Part shown: positions 35,831 through 45,182 of the stretch, piece by piece
Layout: every line of letters starts with the position of its first letter
How positions within the stretch are numbered: position 1 is the first letter of the stretch
Origin: Aliikangiella coralliicola
GTDB taxonomy: Bacteria; Pseudomonadota; Gammaproteobacteria; Enterobacterales; Kangiellaceae
Assembly (NCBI RefSeq): GCF_007004725.1
Contig: NZ_ML660162.1
Location: 434,001 to 498,000, forward strand
Length of the DNA stretch: 64,000 nt
Reading direction: 5' to 3'
Position numbers and translations under genes: made by a program
Notes under the pieces: generated by a model
The model's database searches: none
Seen by the model: the letters and a program-made list of their open reading frames with translations, nothing else
What the model was told of the DNA's origin: nothing

Positions 35831-38743
35831 ATGATTGAAAAAGCACACCATGAACTGGTTAAAGATATATTTTATCAAGCTTGTCAATTATCAAAATCAC
35901 AGCAACACACCTTTGTTGAAGAGCAATGCAAAGGAAATTCAGAATTAATTACTGAAGTTAACACTTTACTTTCTTCTTACCAAAAGTCAGCCGGATTTTT
36001 TAGCGATTTAGCAAAAGGCATTCTAGGTACAGAACTTCATGAAGATGATGATAATGTCGAAGATTTAAATCCAGATCCTTATAATATTATTGGCAAACAA
36101 ATCAATCATTATTCGATACTTTCCAAACTAGGCGATGGCGGGATGGGTGTGATTTATCAAGCCAGAGATAATCGCCTTAATCGCGTCGTCGCATTAAAAT
36201 TTCTTCCTCCTTCTTTAAATAACGATCTTCAAGCAACAAAACGATTTCGGCGAGAGGCAATCACGGCGTCCAGTATTGATCACACTAACGTGGGGACTAT
36301 CTACAGTGTTGAAGAAACACCGCAAGGCCACCCGTTTATTTCCATGGCTTACTACCAGGGAGATACGATTGAAACAAAGTTATATGATGGTAAGCTCTCC
36401 ATTCAGCAATCACTGGATATCATGTGTCAGGTTGCGCTAGGTCTTGCCGCCGCTCATAAAAAAGATATCGTTCATCGAGACATTAAACCAGCGAATATTA
36501 TTCTTCTAAATGAGCAAACGCTTAAAGAAAGCGAGCTATTTTCATCAAGCACTAAAGATCCTGCGGTCAAACTCGATACAAACAAACCGATGCAGTCAGA
36601 CAGCCATACTGTCAAAATTCTGGATTTTGGATTAGCCAAAATTCGCGATGAAAAACTCACTCAAACGGGTATTAAGATTGGCACGCTGGGTTATATGAGC
36701 CCCGAGCACATCAAAGGCGAAGCGCTAGACGCTAGAAGCGATATTTGGTCTCTCGGTATCCTATTCTTTGAGTTACTGTCAGGCCAAAGACCATTTACCG
36801 GTACTAACGAACAATCGCTAATGTTTGCTTTGTTAAATGACGAGCCAGACCTTTCGGTATTGGAAGTCCCGTTAGAAATAAAAAAAATAGTCCATCGATG
36901 CCTACAAAAAAATCCGGGTGACCGTTATCAATCTGCCGAGGAGCTGCGGATAGCGCTTAATGATATACAAACAAAAATACAAAAAAACACTCTTTCAAAG
37001 TACCCAGGGATCTTAGAAAAAATACTATTCTTGCGAAAAATACAAAAGTTACGAGTGGCGGGGCTATCAGCGATAATCATGATCATGGTAGGAGCTTACT
37101 ATTTACAACCCTATACCATCATCCCAAATAGCAACATAGCTGAAAACACAGAAATTGAGTTACCTGCCCAAAAACGTATTGCAGTCTTTGCCTTACAGAC
37201 TAATTTAAATGACTTTCAAACGGGACTGATAGAGCAATTAACGCAAACGCTGCTATCGCTTGGCAACAACTATCAAGACATCTGGGTTGTACCTCATCAA
37301 AAAGTTCAAGATTATCAGTTAACCAAATTAGAACAAGCGAACAAAACTTTTGGCGTAAACTTGATCATTGATGTCAACTTGTCATCACAAAATGAAAAAA
37401 ACTCCATTCAATTGAATCTTATCGACTCTGCTACACTGGCCTCGCTAAAAAAAATTGAAATCGAACAAAGCACTACCAATATCGCTAGCCTACACGCCGC
37501 TATTAACGCTAATTTGTTACAACTACTTGACCTGACGAACTCTCCAAAACTAGTACAAAAACTTACCAGTATCGGCACATCAAATCCCCAAGCCTTTGAA
37601 GCTTATACCAAAGCGTCAGGCCTGTTATTGCATCCAGATAAAAAAAATAATATCAACGAGGCTATCCAGTTATTAGAAGTTGCTCTCGAACACGATCCGA
37701 AATTTCTTGATGCGAAAGCAAAACTCGCCGATAGTTTATGGCAACTATACCTGGAAAATAAAGATGTCGAACTGGCAAATAAAGCTGAAGAGTTCTACGA
37801 AAAAATCCTGTTAGAAAATCCTGAACACCTAAGCGCCTACCTGACCCTCGGAAAACTTCATTTTGCCCTGGGACGACACGGTACAGCACTTGCCTCCTAC
37901 CAGTTGGCATTGCAATACAATAGCCATAATGCGCAGATATATAACGGAATGGCAAATGTCTATGAAAAAACCGGTGAACTAGAGCTAGCGGAAGAAAACT
38001 TATTGAAAGCAATCAATGAAAACCCGACCTATTGGGATGGATATAATGATATCGGTGCATTTTATCTGCGGCAGGGGCGTTACCAGGAAGCGGTAACTCA
38101 ATTTAATCAAGTCATTAGTTTAGTGCCGGACAACGCATGGGGCTACAGTAATCTGGGGACAGCTTACTGGTATCTAGGTCAGCTGGACAAAACCATTGAT
38201 AACTTTCAAAAGTCACTTTCTATTCGAAAGGACTATGCACTTTATAAAAATCTAGCGACACTTTATTTTTATGAGGAAAACTATCAACAAGCGGCGCAGG
38301 CTTATGCCAACGCGACATTGCTCAACGATAATGACTATAAGCTTTGGGGAAACCTCGCCGGTGCTTATCATCATTCGGGCAAAAGCCGAAAGCTAGTTGT
38401 TGAAACATTTAAAAAGGCAATCCTTCTTGCACAAAAAAACCTCCAGACACTCCCCAGGGATATTGAAATAAACGCAAACCTCGCTTCTTATTACGCATGG
38501 ATTGAAGAATCGACTTTGGCGAAAAAACATTTATCAGTGGTAAAAGAATCACCCTCTTTAACAGTGAATCGGTATTTCCAGGTTGCTGTAATTTACGAGC
38601 TGCTACATGATTCAGAAAATTCTATTAGCTGGATCGATAAGGCTTTGGCAAAAGGCTTTCCTAAAAAATATATTCTCAATTCGCCGGATCTGAAAAAATT
38701 AAAACAAACAGATTCATTTAAACAACTGATGGCTAAATACTAA
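35831..38743 (+). CDS. Ser/Thr protein kinase with membrane helix and C-terminal TPRs
   Basis: A 970-residue kinase. After an N-terminal helical region, the kinase domain has the glycine loop GDGGMGVI at 101-108, Lys123 in ALKF, HRD at 215-217 in HRDIKPAN, DFG at 265-267 and GYMSPE at 288-293; all catalytic residues are present. A membrane helix lies at about 408-425. An unusual domain, about 440-570, resembles the FlgO/adenylate-cyclase-associated fold that reads RIAVFALQT. Then at least six TPRs occupy about 590-940. The kinase is cytoplasmic and the TPRs periplasmic if the single helix holds. It is in an operon with the ECF sigma factor, its likely partner. Confidence 0.9.
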   Translation: MIEKAHHELVKDIFYQACQLSKSQQHTFVEEQCKGNSELITEVNTLLSSYQKSAGFFSDLAKGILGTELHEDDDNVEDLNPDPYNIIGKQINHYSILSKLGDGGMGVIYQARDNRLNRVVALKFLPPSLNNDLQATKRFRREAITASSIDHTNVGTIYSVEETPQGHPFISMAYYQGDTIETKLYDGKLSIQQSLDIMCQVALGLAAAHKKDIVHRDIKPANIILLNEQTLKESELFSSSTKDPAVKLDTNKPMQSDSHTVKILDFGLAKIRDEKLTQTGIKIGTLGYMSPEHIKGEALDARSDIWSLGILFFELLSGQRPFTGTNEQSLMFALLNDEPDLSVLEVPLEIKKIVHRCLQKNPGDRYQSAEELRIALNDIQTKIQKNTLSKYPGILEKILFLRKIQKLRVAGLSAIIMIMVGAYYLQPYTIIPNSNIAENTEIELPAQKRIAVFALQTNLNDFQTGLIEQLTQTLLSLGNNYQDIWVVPHQKVQDYQLTKLEQANKTFGVNLIIDVNLSSQNEKNSIQLNLIDSATLASLKKIEIEQSTTNIASLHAAINANLLQLLDLTNSPKLVQKLTSIGTSNPQAFEAYTKASGLLLHPDKKNNINEAIQLLEVALEHDPKFLDAKAKLADSLWQLYLENKDVELANKAEEFYEKILLENPEHLSAYLTLGKLHFALGRHGTALASYQLALQYNSHNAQIYNGMANVYEKTGELELAEENLLKAINENPTYWDGYNDIGAFYLRQGRYQEAVTQFNQVISLVPDNAWGYSNLGTAYWYLGQLDKTIDNFQKSLSIRKDYALYKNLATLYFYEENYQQAAQAYANATLLNDNDYKLWGNLAGAYHHSGKSRKLVVETFKKAILLAQKNLQTLPRDIEINANLASYYAWIEESTLAKKHLSVVKESPSLTVNRYFQVAVIYELLHDSENSISWIDKALAKGFPKKYILNSPDLKKLKQTDSFKQLMAKY

Positions 38744-38774
38744 ATGACCAGTTAAATGTGAAAAGGAGAAAACA

Positions 38775-39197
38775 ATGATAGAAGCAAATACGCCGATGAA
38801 AAATGTTTATATTTTTGGCAAACATCATTCAGGTGCTGAGGACGGTATTATCATCAAACCCGATAAAGATCTTGAAGTTCAGGATGGCGATCTTTTCGCG
38901 ATTATGTTTTATAAAGCAGCCAAAGTTCCCGATGATACCGTTTGGGTTACATTAAAAGTGGAGTATCCTTTGCAGCACATATTTGATACACGAGACACTT
39001 ACGGACGATGCCCGTTAGGTCTTGACGGTAAACTGGAACTGGAAGACAACTGCTTTGCTATTCTTGAGGTAAACCTTATTGAAGAACTGCGCTGTAAAGA
39101 TATCGACATCAGACTTAGTGTTCATTGGGCGAATCTGCCAGGTGGAGAAGATACTTTATACCCACCCGAAATGGATATAAAAGTGAAGCCAACCTGA
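38775..39197 (+). CDS. Unknown beta-rich protein in sigma factor-kinase operon
   Basis: A 140-residue soluble protein with no signal peptide. The alternating hydrophobic pattern (GDLFAIMFYKAAK, VWVTLKVEYPLQ, CFAILEVNLIEE, DIRLSVHWANL) suggests a beta sandwich, and the acidic residues suggest surface or metal binding. I recognise no family. AAAAGGAGAAAA precedes the ATG, and the gene starts 31 bp after the kinase stop, so it is probably co-transcribed with the sigma factor and kinase. It may be a substrate or adaptor; this is position-based only. Confidence 0.55.
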   Translation: MIEANTPMKNVYIFGKHHSGAEDGIIIKPDKDLEVQDGDLFAIMFYKAAKVPDDTVWVTLKVEYPLQHIFDTRDTYGRCPLGLDGKLELEDNCFAILEVNLIEELRCKDIDIRLSVHWANLPGGEDTLYPPEMDIKVKPT

Positions 39198-39231
39198 TCT
39201 CTTCTTTCTTTGAGTTAGCAAAATATGGTAG

Positions 39232-39251
39232 GTTGGGTTGCAAAACCCAAC
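39232..39251. repeat. GCAA-loop hairpin repeat, copy 1
   Basis: GTTGGGTTGCAAAACCCAAC makes an 8-bp stem with a GCAA (GNRA-type) loop. The same 20-bp unit, with the flanking GTAG on one side, occurs again at 58778-58850 in a double inverted arrangement. Here it lies in the gap between convergent genes (unknown protein and GNAT), consistent with a terminator-like or repeat role. Confidence 0.7.
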
Positions 39252-39279
39252 GCCACTGCCAGGTATTAACAAAACAAGA

Positions 39280-39738
39280 TCACAACTCGATACGAAGCCG
39301 CACCATATCAAGGCACCGAATACCATTTTCATAAATCGGCTCTGGATAAGAACTGAAAAAGTCATGTTCAATAGAATGCAATCTAAAACCACATTTTTGA
39401 TAAAGCGCTAATTGAGCTAAGCTAGAATTACCGGTTCCCACATCTAAAGTTTTCGCTCCTTTTTCTTTTGCCAACTTTTGTATTGCAGCAATGAGTAGCT
39501 TCGCAATCCCTTTTCCCTGGTAGTCTTTCAAAACAGCAATATTTTTAAGTTCAAATTCCTTATCCAGGTTTCTAGAAAGGATTGCAATGCCAACAATTGC
39601 ATTTTCTTCTTGCGCCACCAATACTGTTGAACCAGTAAAGTAAGCAATAACTTTATCTTTATCAGGATCCGCAGTTAATAACAAATCCATCAGCTCGCTG
39701 GTTAACTCTTTATCGTACTCTCTAATTTCTAGTTTCAT
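39280..39738 (-). CDS. GNAT family N-acetyltransferase
   Basis: A 152-residue acyl-CoA-dependent acetyltransferase. The core motif A is FELKNIAVLKDYQGKGIAKL (the acetyl-CoA-binding Q/RxxGxG/A pattern), preceded by AIVGIAILSRN and followed by KTLDVGTGNSSLAQLALYQK and CGFRL. The layout is close to the YvbK group, as I recall it. The acceptor could be a small amine, antibiotic or protein terminus. It is a single gene, convergent with the sigma-kinase operon and divergent from the receiver-like gene. There is no clear ribosome-binding site. Confidence 0.85.
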   Translation of the reverse strand: MKLEIREYDKELTSELMDLLLTADPDKDKVIAYFTGSTVLVAQEENAIVGIAILSRNLDKEFELKNIAVLKDYQGKGIAKLLIAAIQKLAKEKGAKTLDVGTGNSSLAQLALYQKCGFRLHSIEHDFFSSYPEPIYENGIRCLDMVRLRIEL

Positions 39739-40061
39739 TTTATAAACTAACTTTTCAATCGACTTTTTAATCGGGCAACATTGAGGTAAAAATTCTTAAC
39801 TTCGTTCCAGCAGATAAAAACTGATTAATTTCAAAAGCTTACTGCCTTCTCAATAAAATAGACAACATTTTTTGAGCTCTTTCCCGGTCCTTTTGCGTAA
39901 TGACTATTAACGGTGACAAATTTTCGAGCAGCAAAATAATTATGCCCTAAGCGCATTTGTTGGAATACTGCCATCAATGGAAAAACACAACAAGAAAATA
40001 ACTATTTGGATGTTGTCATCATCCACAGTTTAAATTACATGGAACAAAAGGACCCGAAAAC
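39739..40061. other. Intergenic region, 323 bp, divergent promoters
   Basis: The gap between the GNAT gene and the degenerate-receiver gene. I see no supported frame, strong hairpin or repeat. It must carry promoters in both directions, including the one for the plus-strand cassette that follows, but no clear consensus stands out. Confidence 0.45.
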
Positions 40062-41051
40062 ATGAATATTCTGATGATCGAGGAACAACCTGCATATAGC
40101 TTAGGTTTTAAATCGATGTTACAAAGCACTTTTTCTTTGCATACCTATGCGATGGAAACTGGTTTAGAAGAGGGATTAAAGCAAATCCAATCAGACAAAA
40201 CAGAATTTGATATTGTTTTTATCGGGGTTAACGATCTGAGTTTAAATATTCTCAATCATATTAACCACAACTCAGTCTCAGCTCTTAATACCCCTATCAT
40301 CGTTTTATCTTCGGTAAACGATAAACGTCAAAGTAAAATGTTTTTAAACGCCGGTATTACATCGGTTATATCCAAAAAAAGCCCTCAAGCCGTGATGTTA
40401 AAGTCAATAAGAACGGTCCTATCCAATCAGAATGCTTTAACCCCTTCTCTAAAAGATCAACCGGTTCACATTAAGGAAAAAAACACACCAATAAAAAGGC
40501 CTCATGAGACATCTCAAATTTACGACGTTACTCAGTCACATGATGCACTCAGTCGACGTAATACCAAAAATCGAAATGACAGTGCCCACCAGTCGAACTT
40601 AGACAATACCTGCTTTGAATTTAATGTCAGCGCCGATGAAGAGCATACTTTCTTAAGCGTAGAACATTCGGGTGAGAACTTTGATTTTGGTGAACGAGTA
40701 CATCACTATCTTTTGCTAATTCTAGCTCGGCAAAGACTACAGGACTATCAACAGGGATTTGAAGAGAGTAGTCAGGGATGGGTTGAAATCTCTGATCTAC
40801 AAAATATGCTACGCCTTGATTATTGTCATCTTAATATTCACATTTTCAGAGCTCGTCAGCAAATTAACAAAAAAATGAGTACGCAGGATAACCCTGTCGA
40901 GGTGCTTGAACGACGAACGGGGAGCATTCGGTTTGCCGGGAAGATCTGTCGAATCATTCGAGCAGGAAGATTAGAAAGCGCGTATCAGATTAGTGACTAT
41001 GACTCTACTGAGTGCTCACCTGGATATTCAAAGGTAATTGGCGGAAATTAG
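40062..41051 (+). CDS. Degenerate receiver with C-terminal winged-helix-like domain
   Basis: A 329-residue protein. Residues 1-120 have the receiver fold (MNILMIEEQP, IIVLSSVNDK, VISKKSP), but the phospho-accepting Asp is replaced by Gly55 in DIVFIGVND, so it cannot be phosphorylated normally. A polar linker covers 125-195. The C-terminal part (ILARQRLQDYQQGFEESSQG, WVEISDLQNMLRLDYCHLNI, FRARQQINKK, VLERRTGSIRFAG) resembles, from memory, the winged-helix tail of FHA-domain proteins of type VI loci. AAAGGA precedes the ATG. It heads a four-gene plus-strand set that converges on the type VI-like operon. A regulatory or adaptor role is inferred. Confidence 0.65.
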   Translation: MNILMIEEQPAYSLGFKSMLQSTFSLHTYAMETGLEEGLKQIQSDKTEFDIVFIGVNDLSLNILNHINHNSVSALNTPIIVLSSVNDKRQSKMFLNAGITSVISKKSPQAVMLKSIRTVLSNQNALTPSLKDQPVHIKEKNTPIKRPHETSQIYDVTQSHDALSRRNTKNRNDSAHQSNLDNTCFEFNVSADEEHTFLSVEHSGENFDFGERVHHYLLLILARQRLQDYQQGFEESSQGWVEISDLQNMLRLDYCHLNIHIFRARQQINKKMSTQDNPVEVLERRTGSIRFAGKICRIIRAGRLESAYQISDYDSTECSPGYSKVIGGN

Positions 41052-41198
41052 AGGATGGCGAATGCCTTTTTGGTTCACATTCGACTTTCAGTAAATGAAA
41101 ATTCCCGTGTAATTCGGTGTAATTGCCTTTAACCGCCCAATGAATAAACTAATCTGTGAATTTAAAAATACATTCCAATTATCACTGGACTATTGATA

Positions 41199-42086
41199 AT
41201 GAAACTTTGCAGCGATTGTGGTTTTGCTAACCCGGATAAAAACAATATCTGTTGGAGTTGTATGCAACCACTTTATCCGGCGGAAAGTTATCCGCTTCCA
41301 ACTTCTGTTCCTCCATCTTTACTGCCTGCAACACAACCTGTTCGATGGCGTGGTTCGACTCTGCTCGCCGAAGGAGACTGGTTGAGAAATCAATGTATTC
41401 TCGACAGTATTGCGGTTTACGTAAAGTTAACCAAACAACGATATTGTGTTGCCGCCGCTTTTGTTCAATCGACCGATGGCGAAGGTTTACTAGCAATGAC
41501 CAGCAACAATCCAACCAATCATCTGAAGACTCAATGGACCGCGACAGCCACCGATAACAGCCAGGGTGGAGAAACGGCAAAGGCTAATATTGTGAAATAC
41601 TCATCGGAGTATAGAAAGTTTATTCCTGGCATTGTCGCAACAGCAGAAGACTTTAGAAGAGATCGTCGTGTTAAAGACTGTTATAAAAGCGCATCGTCAT
41701 GCGTTGGACGAGGCACAACCAACGAATTAATGCCTCCACCAGTTGATGAAGAAGATGAGAGCCGTTACGCAAAAGTCTATCGCGCTTCTAAAAAAATGCT
41801 ACACGCGGAAATGAGAATTCTCGACATGTTATGGTGTGGTTACTTGCAGCCGATTGAAAGCTGTATTTATATCGGTGTCGCATTTCCATGTTGCGCTGAT
41901 TGTCGGCGAGCGATCGATGCTTTTAACGATATGCATCAGGGAACAATGGAAGTTCTGGTAGCCGGTTCTCACTCAGGCACAACTATCAATTGGGCATTGC
42001 CGGCTTTTCTTGAAGATGCCAATTTCGAGCGCGCCGGGGCAAATCGACTGGAAGAAGCAACAACAACCCAGTTCTCAAGTTTGTGA
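41199..42086 (+). CDS. Zinc-ribbon protein with deaminase-fold domain
   Basis: About 295 residues. Residues 4-21 form a zinc ribbon (CSDCG, then CWSC; Cys4, 7, 18, 21). In the C-terminal half, the two hallmarks of the cytidine-deaminase superfamily occur in the right order: HAEMRILDML (His202, catalytic Glu204) and, about 28 residues later, FPCCADCRRA (Cys232 and Cys235 as PCxxC). IYIGVAFP is the expected strand before it. This fold includes free-nucleotide and polynucleotide deaminases and many secreted toxins. The ribbon could bind nucleic acid or protein. I choose ATG 41199 over TTG 41193. The substrate is unknown. It lies between a degenerate receiver and a methyltransferase-like gene. 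Confidence 0.65.
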   Translation: MKLCSDCGFANPDKNNICWSCMQPLYPAESYPLPTSVPPSLLPATQPVRWRGSTLLAEGDWLRNQCILDSIAVYVKLTKQRYCVAAAFVQSTDGEGLLAMTSNNPTNHLKTQWTATATDNSQGGETAKANIVKYSSEYRKFIPGIVATAEDFRRDRRVKDCYKSASSCVGRGTTNELMPPPVDEEDESRYAKVYRASKKMLHAEMRILDMLWCGYLQPIESCIYIGVAFPCCADCRRAIDAFNDMHQGTMEVLVAGSHSGTTINWALPAFLEDANFERAGANRLEEATTTQFSSL

Positions 42087-42153
42087 GCAAACATAATTAT
42101 TTTTGAGCCTGATAATTTCCGAGTGTTGTTACTGAATAAACTCAGGAGTCCAC

Positions 42154-43239
42154 ATGCCTAGAACAACTATCGTCAATGGCCAGATAGTCATTGTGCCAGA
42201 CTCAACACCGCGACAAGAATTTACCCCTTTTTCTGGCGTGGGGCAAACTACTGGCGGCGTAGCACCGAGGTCACGCTTATTAGACCTGATCGAACGACCT
42301 CGACGTGCACATGCAGAATCCCACCCGGCACTTAAACGACCTCCTTTAATGGATTTGAGCCGATATGAAATGCTGCTAACTATCAGAGAATATATGGAAC
42401 TCAGTTACCTGGATGAGGTTTTAGTATTCGGCGCCAGTAAAGAAATTGTCTATCCTTTTCTTTGCACACCTTGCAGTCATATAACCATGGTCAGTTTTGA
42501 TGAAAATGATGTTCCCAAGGTGATTAAGGATTTGCAAACTTGCTGCAGCAGTGTTGAGCTACTTCACAAAAAGAAATCGCTTAACAAAACCCAACTGAAA
42601 GTTCTCACTTCCTGTTGTTCTGTTCCGCTCACTATTAATCTTTTAAAAATGACCTACAGTCAATTCAAAACCGTGTCACCTTCAAAAAGTTACCGATGCC
42701 TGATTGATAAAGCATCATGGTTGTACACAGATCCACAAGGCTGGGCTGACTATCTCTATAAATTGAAAGTTGATGGTTTCCTTATCACTGACTTCGATTA
42801 CACCTGGGGCGGCTCGGCTCCATGGCTAGTTGAAGTATTTGGTCTATATGATGTCACCAACAGTGTCGTTGGTTATTTTCGGACCCGCAAAACCGGCTAT
42901 GGCTACGATGAAGATTCGGCGCGAGTCTATGTGAAAGTGAAAGAAGTTCCGCAACAATTGATGCAAACAGCCTTGGTTTGTGCAGCGGAAATGGACCCAT
43001 TGTTAAAGCTCTATCGTTTTCCAACCATGGAGCTCGTTGGCTCCTGGTTAAACTGGGGTAAATTCCGCTCACAGGCCAATCTAATTAAAAAAATTTCGGC
43101 TCTTGCTCGTAAACTCGATCAATTCCGTTATGGCGCCATCGCACTTCGCCTTGACCGTATTCATCAACAAATGACTCAGTGGATCAATCAAAAAGAACGC
43201 GCAGACAGGCTAGCAGGAGAGCATTACCTTGATGACTAA
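42154..43239 (+). CDS. Rossmann methyltransferase-like protein, unknown function
   Basis: A 361-residue protein with no signal or membrane segment. The region 84-250 reads like a class I methyltransferase core: a strand and loop LDEVLVFGASKEIVY (in place of the VLDxGxGxG motif), then SHITMVSFDENDV, YRCLIDKASWL, and LKVDGFLITDFDYTWGG with an YFRTRKTGYG ending. The glycine-rich loop is degenerate, so SAM binding is uncertain. The N-terminal 45 residues look disordered and the C-terminal 80 helical. AGGAG precedes the ATG. It is in the middle of the deaminase-PLD cassette. I cannot name a target. Confidence 0.45.
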   Translation: MPRTTIVNGQIVIVPDSTPRQEFTPFSGVGQTTGGVAPRSRLLDLIERPRRAHAESHPALKRPPLMDLSRYEMLLTIREYMELSYLDEVLVFGASKEIVYPFLCTPCSHITMVSFDENDVPKVIKDLQTCCSSVELLHKKKSLNKTQLKVLTSCCSVPLTINLLKMTYSQFKTVSPSKSYRCLIDKASWLYTDPQGWADYLYKLKVDGFLITDFDYTWGGSAPWLVEVFGLYDVTNSVVGYFRTRKTGYGYDEDSARVYVKVKEVPQQLMQTALVCAAEMDPLLKLYRFPTMELVGSWLNWGKFRSQANLIKKISALARKLDQFRYGAIALRLDRIHQQMTQWINQKERADRLAGEHYLDD

Positions 43240-43342
43240 CTTGTCAATTTGGTAGCTGTAATTATCTGTAATGTGACTTCTGAGTTTAACTTTGTAAACT
43301 GAATCAGACGCCTCAATTCGTTAGAATAAATGGGGGTAACTG

Positions 43343-45100
43343 ATGCGTGTGACAACTCAAGTTAAATCAATTGACTTTTTACTCGATGGCGAAGATTTCT
43401 TTGCTCGACTTCATGAAAATATACTGCGCTCAGAATTAGAGAGCAAAGATAATTTTGAAGCTGACGACGATGCCGATTCCATTTCAATTAAACTCGCCTA
43501 CTGGAAAGCAGATCCACATTTAACGCTACCGAAAGTTACAGTACAGCATAACGGCGTGACAGTCATGCGAACATCTCGTCGACTAATTGATGCATTACAG
43601 GCAGCCTGCTACGAAGGCGTTAATATTTACGTAATTTTATGGAATGCCTGGAAAACAGAATGCTGGTTTCCCGCAAGACGATTCAGTCAACAAGTTGCAA
43701 CCATTCGTGCTTCTCGAAGAACGGAGAGAGAAGGCGTATTTGAATTGAAAAGACATAATTACCGAGGCTACATTCTTCACCCCGCCACTAGCCTGCATCT
43801 TAAAATCGCAGTATTTGAAAGAGCAAATGGTCCTCAAGTTATGTTAGGCGGACTAAACCTGGGAGAATGTTATAAATCCAATAAAATCCATGACCGGACG
43901 AATAACTGGCACGATGCTGCAATAGAGTTTAAAGGAAAAGCAGCTGAAGTGATTGATAATTTTTGTGACGGCCTGAGAGCGAATAATTTGCCAGCACAAC
44001 GGGGTGATGATGAAACTGATATGCCCGCTGCGAGACAGCGAATAGACGTTAAGGTATTAACAACGGATATGCGTTGGAGGCGGGCTGAGCGGCATATCAG
44101 AACGGAAGTGGTCGCCGCGATTAACCAGGCCAAAAGGTACGTTTATCTTGAAAACCAGGCGCTTACTGATCCGGCAATTATTGACGCTTTGATTGCCGCA
44201 ACTGCTAGAGGCGTTGAAGTTATTTGTGTTGTACCACATCCTCAGCAAACCATGTTAGGTGACTATAGTGGTTATGCTTATGTAATGGGTTTTGCATTCA
44301 AAGCATTCGCATTAGCCGGGATGAAATCATTTCGCTATCCCGGGCGAATTCGAGGTGAATGGATCATTCGCGCCAACGAGCTTAATTCTGCCGAACTCTT
44401 GTACCAGGGATACTTTACCTCTGATCGTTCTGTTGATATTACAACCGAAAGATTTATTAATGGTGATCAAGGGACAGACACACGGGCCGGCAACAATCGC
44501 GACGCGGTAACTCGCACGGCAACTGCGCTTGCCAACGGAAATGATTCGCTTTACCACAACAAAACTCATCCACTACTTCCATTTCGTCCAGCTAGTCAGT
44601 ATATGAATCGTTTTATTAAATGGCGTGGCACCGGTACCAGCGGAAACGGCTCTGTTTATCTAAGCAAGATTACGAACATAGATTCGACATCAGCCAGTTT
44701 TTACTCGCCCTTACTCCCCGATCGAAATGCAGAGTCACCTTACGTACACTCAAAGATAATGCTCATCGATGATAAAGTCGCATTTATTGGCACAAGCAAC
44801 TGGACTTATCGTAGTATGCAATTTGACGCTGAAATGAGTTTGATGATCAACACACCATCACAAGTCAAAAGCATTCGGAAAAAACTATTTACTCACTGGG
44901 GAATGGGTCAAGTGAATTTTGATGCTGACGTTACTGCATGGCGTAGTAAAGCAAAAACGAATTTGAGAAATATTGAGCGAAGGCTTGGAAGCATCAACCG
45001 AACCCGCGTTCATATTGTTCCATTAACTTTGGCAGATTTTCAAGTGAGCCGGCTTTCAATGGCAGCCTGGGGCTCCTGGGCCGTGGGAAATCAAATCTGA
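43343..45100 (+). CDS. Phospholipase D-like protein with two HKD motifs
   Basis: A 585-residue PLD-superfamily protein. The first motif is HLKIAVFE at 152-159 (with Glu in place of the usual Asp), followed by GGLN. The second is canonical: HSKIMLID at 469-476, followed by GTSNWTYRSM. The two-motif layout and a 300-residue spacing fit bacterial phospholipases, including type VI effectors of the Tle5 kind, and also cardiolipin synthase or PLD nucleases. There is no signal peptide, as expected for a type VI cargo. GGGG lies before the ATG. It ends 82 bp from the convergent type VI-like operon. No immunity-like gene is visible beside it. Effector status is inferred. Confidence 0.75.
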   Translation: MRVTTQVKSIDFLLDGEDFFARLHENILRSELESKDNFEADDDADSISIKLAYWKADPHLTLPKVTVQHNGVTVMRTSRRLIDALQAACYEGVNIYVILWNAWKTECWFPARRFSQQVATIRASRRTEREGVFELKRHNYRGYILHPATSLHLKIAVFERANGPQVMLGGLNLGECYKSNKIHDRTNNWHDAAIEFKGKAAEVIDNFCDGLRANNLPAQRGDDETDMPAARQRIDVKVLTTDMRWRRAERHIRTEVVAAINQAKRYVYLENQALTDPAIIDALIAATARGVEVICVVPHPQQTMLGDYSGYAYVMGFAFKAFALAGMKSFRYPGRIRGEWIIRANELNSAELLYQGYFTSDRSVDITTERFINGDQGTDTRAGNNRDAVTRTATALANGNDSLYHNKTHPLLPFRPASQYMNRFIKWRGTGTSGNGSVYLSKITNIDSTSASFYSPLLPDRNAESPYVHSKIMLIDDKVAFIGTSNWTYRSMQFDAEMSLMINTPSQVKSIRKKLFTHWGMGQVNFDADVTAWRSKAKTNLRNIERRLGSINRTRVHIVPLTLADFQVSRLSMAAWGSWAVGNQI

Positions 45101-45182
45101 TTAATAATTTGAAAAGATTGATAAATCGCTCTTATTCGATTTTTCCATCGCAGATATAAAGATTGTCGACTGACTCAGGTTT

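Noticed and set aside
43343-45100. Calling the PLD-like protein a cardiolipin synthase
   Set aside because: It has two HKD-type motifs but no N-terminal membrane helices, and its first motif has Glu in place of Asp; the position beside type VI-like genes makes an effector or nuclease at least as likely.
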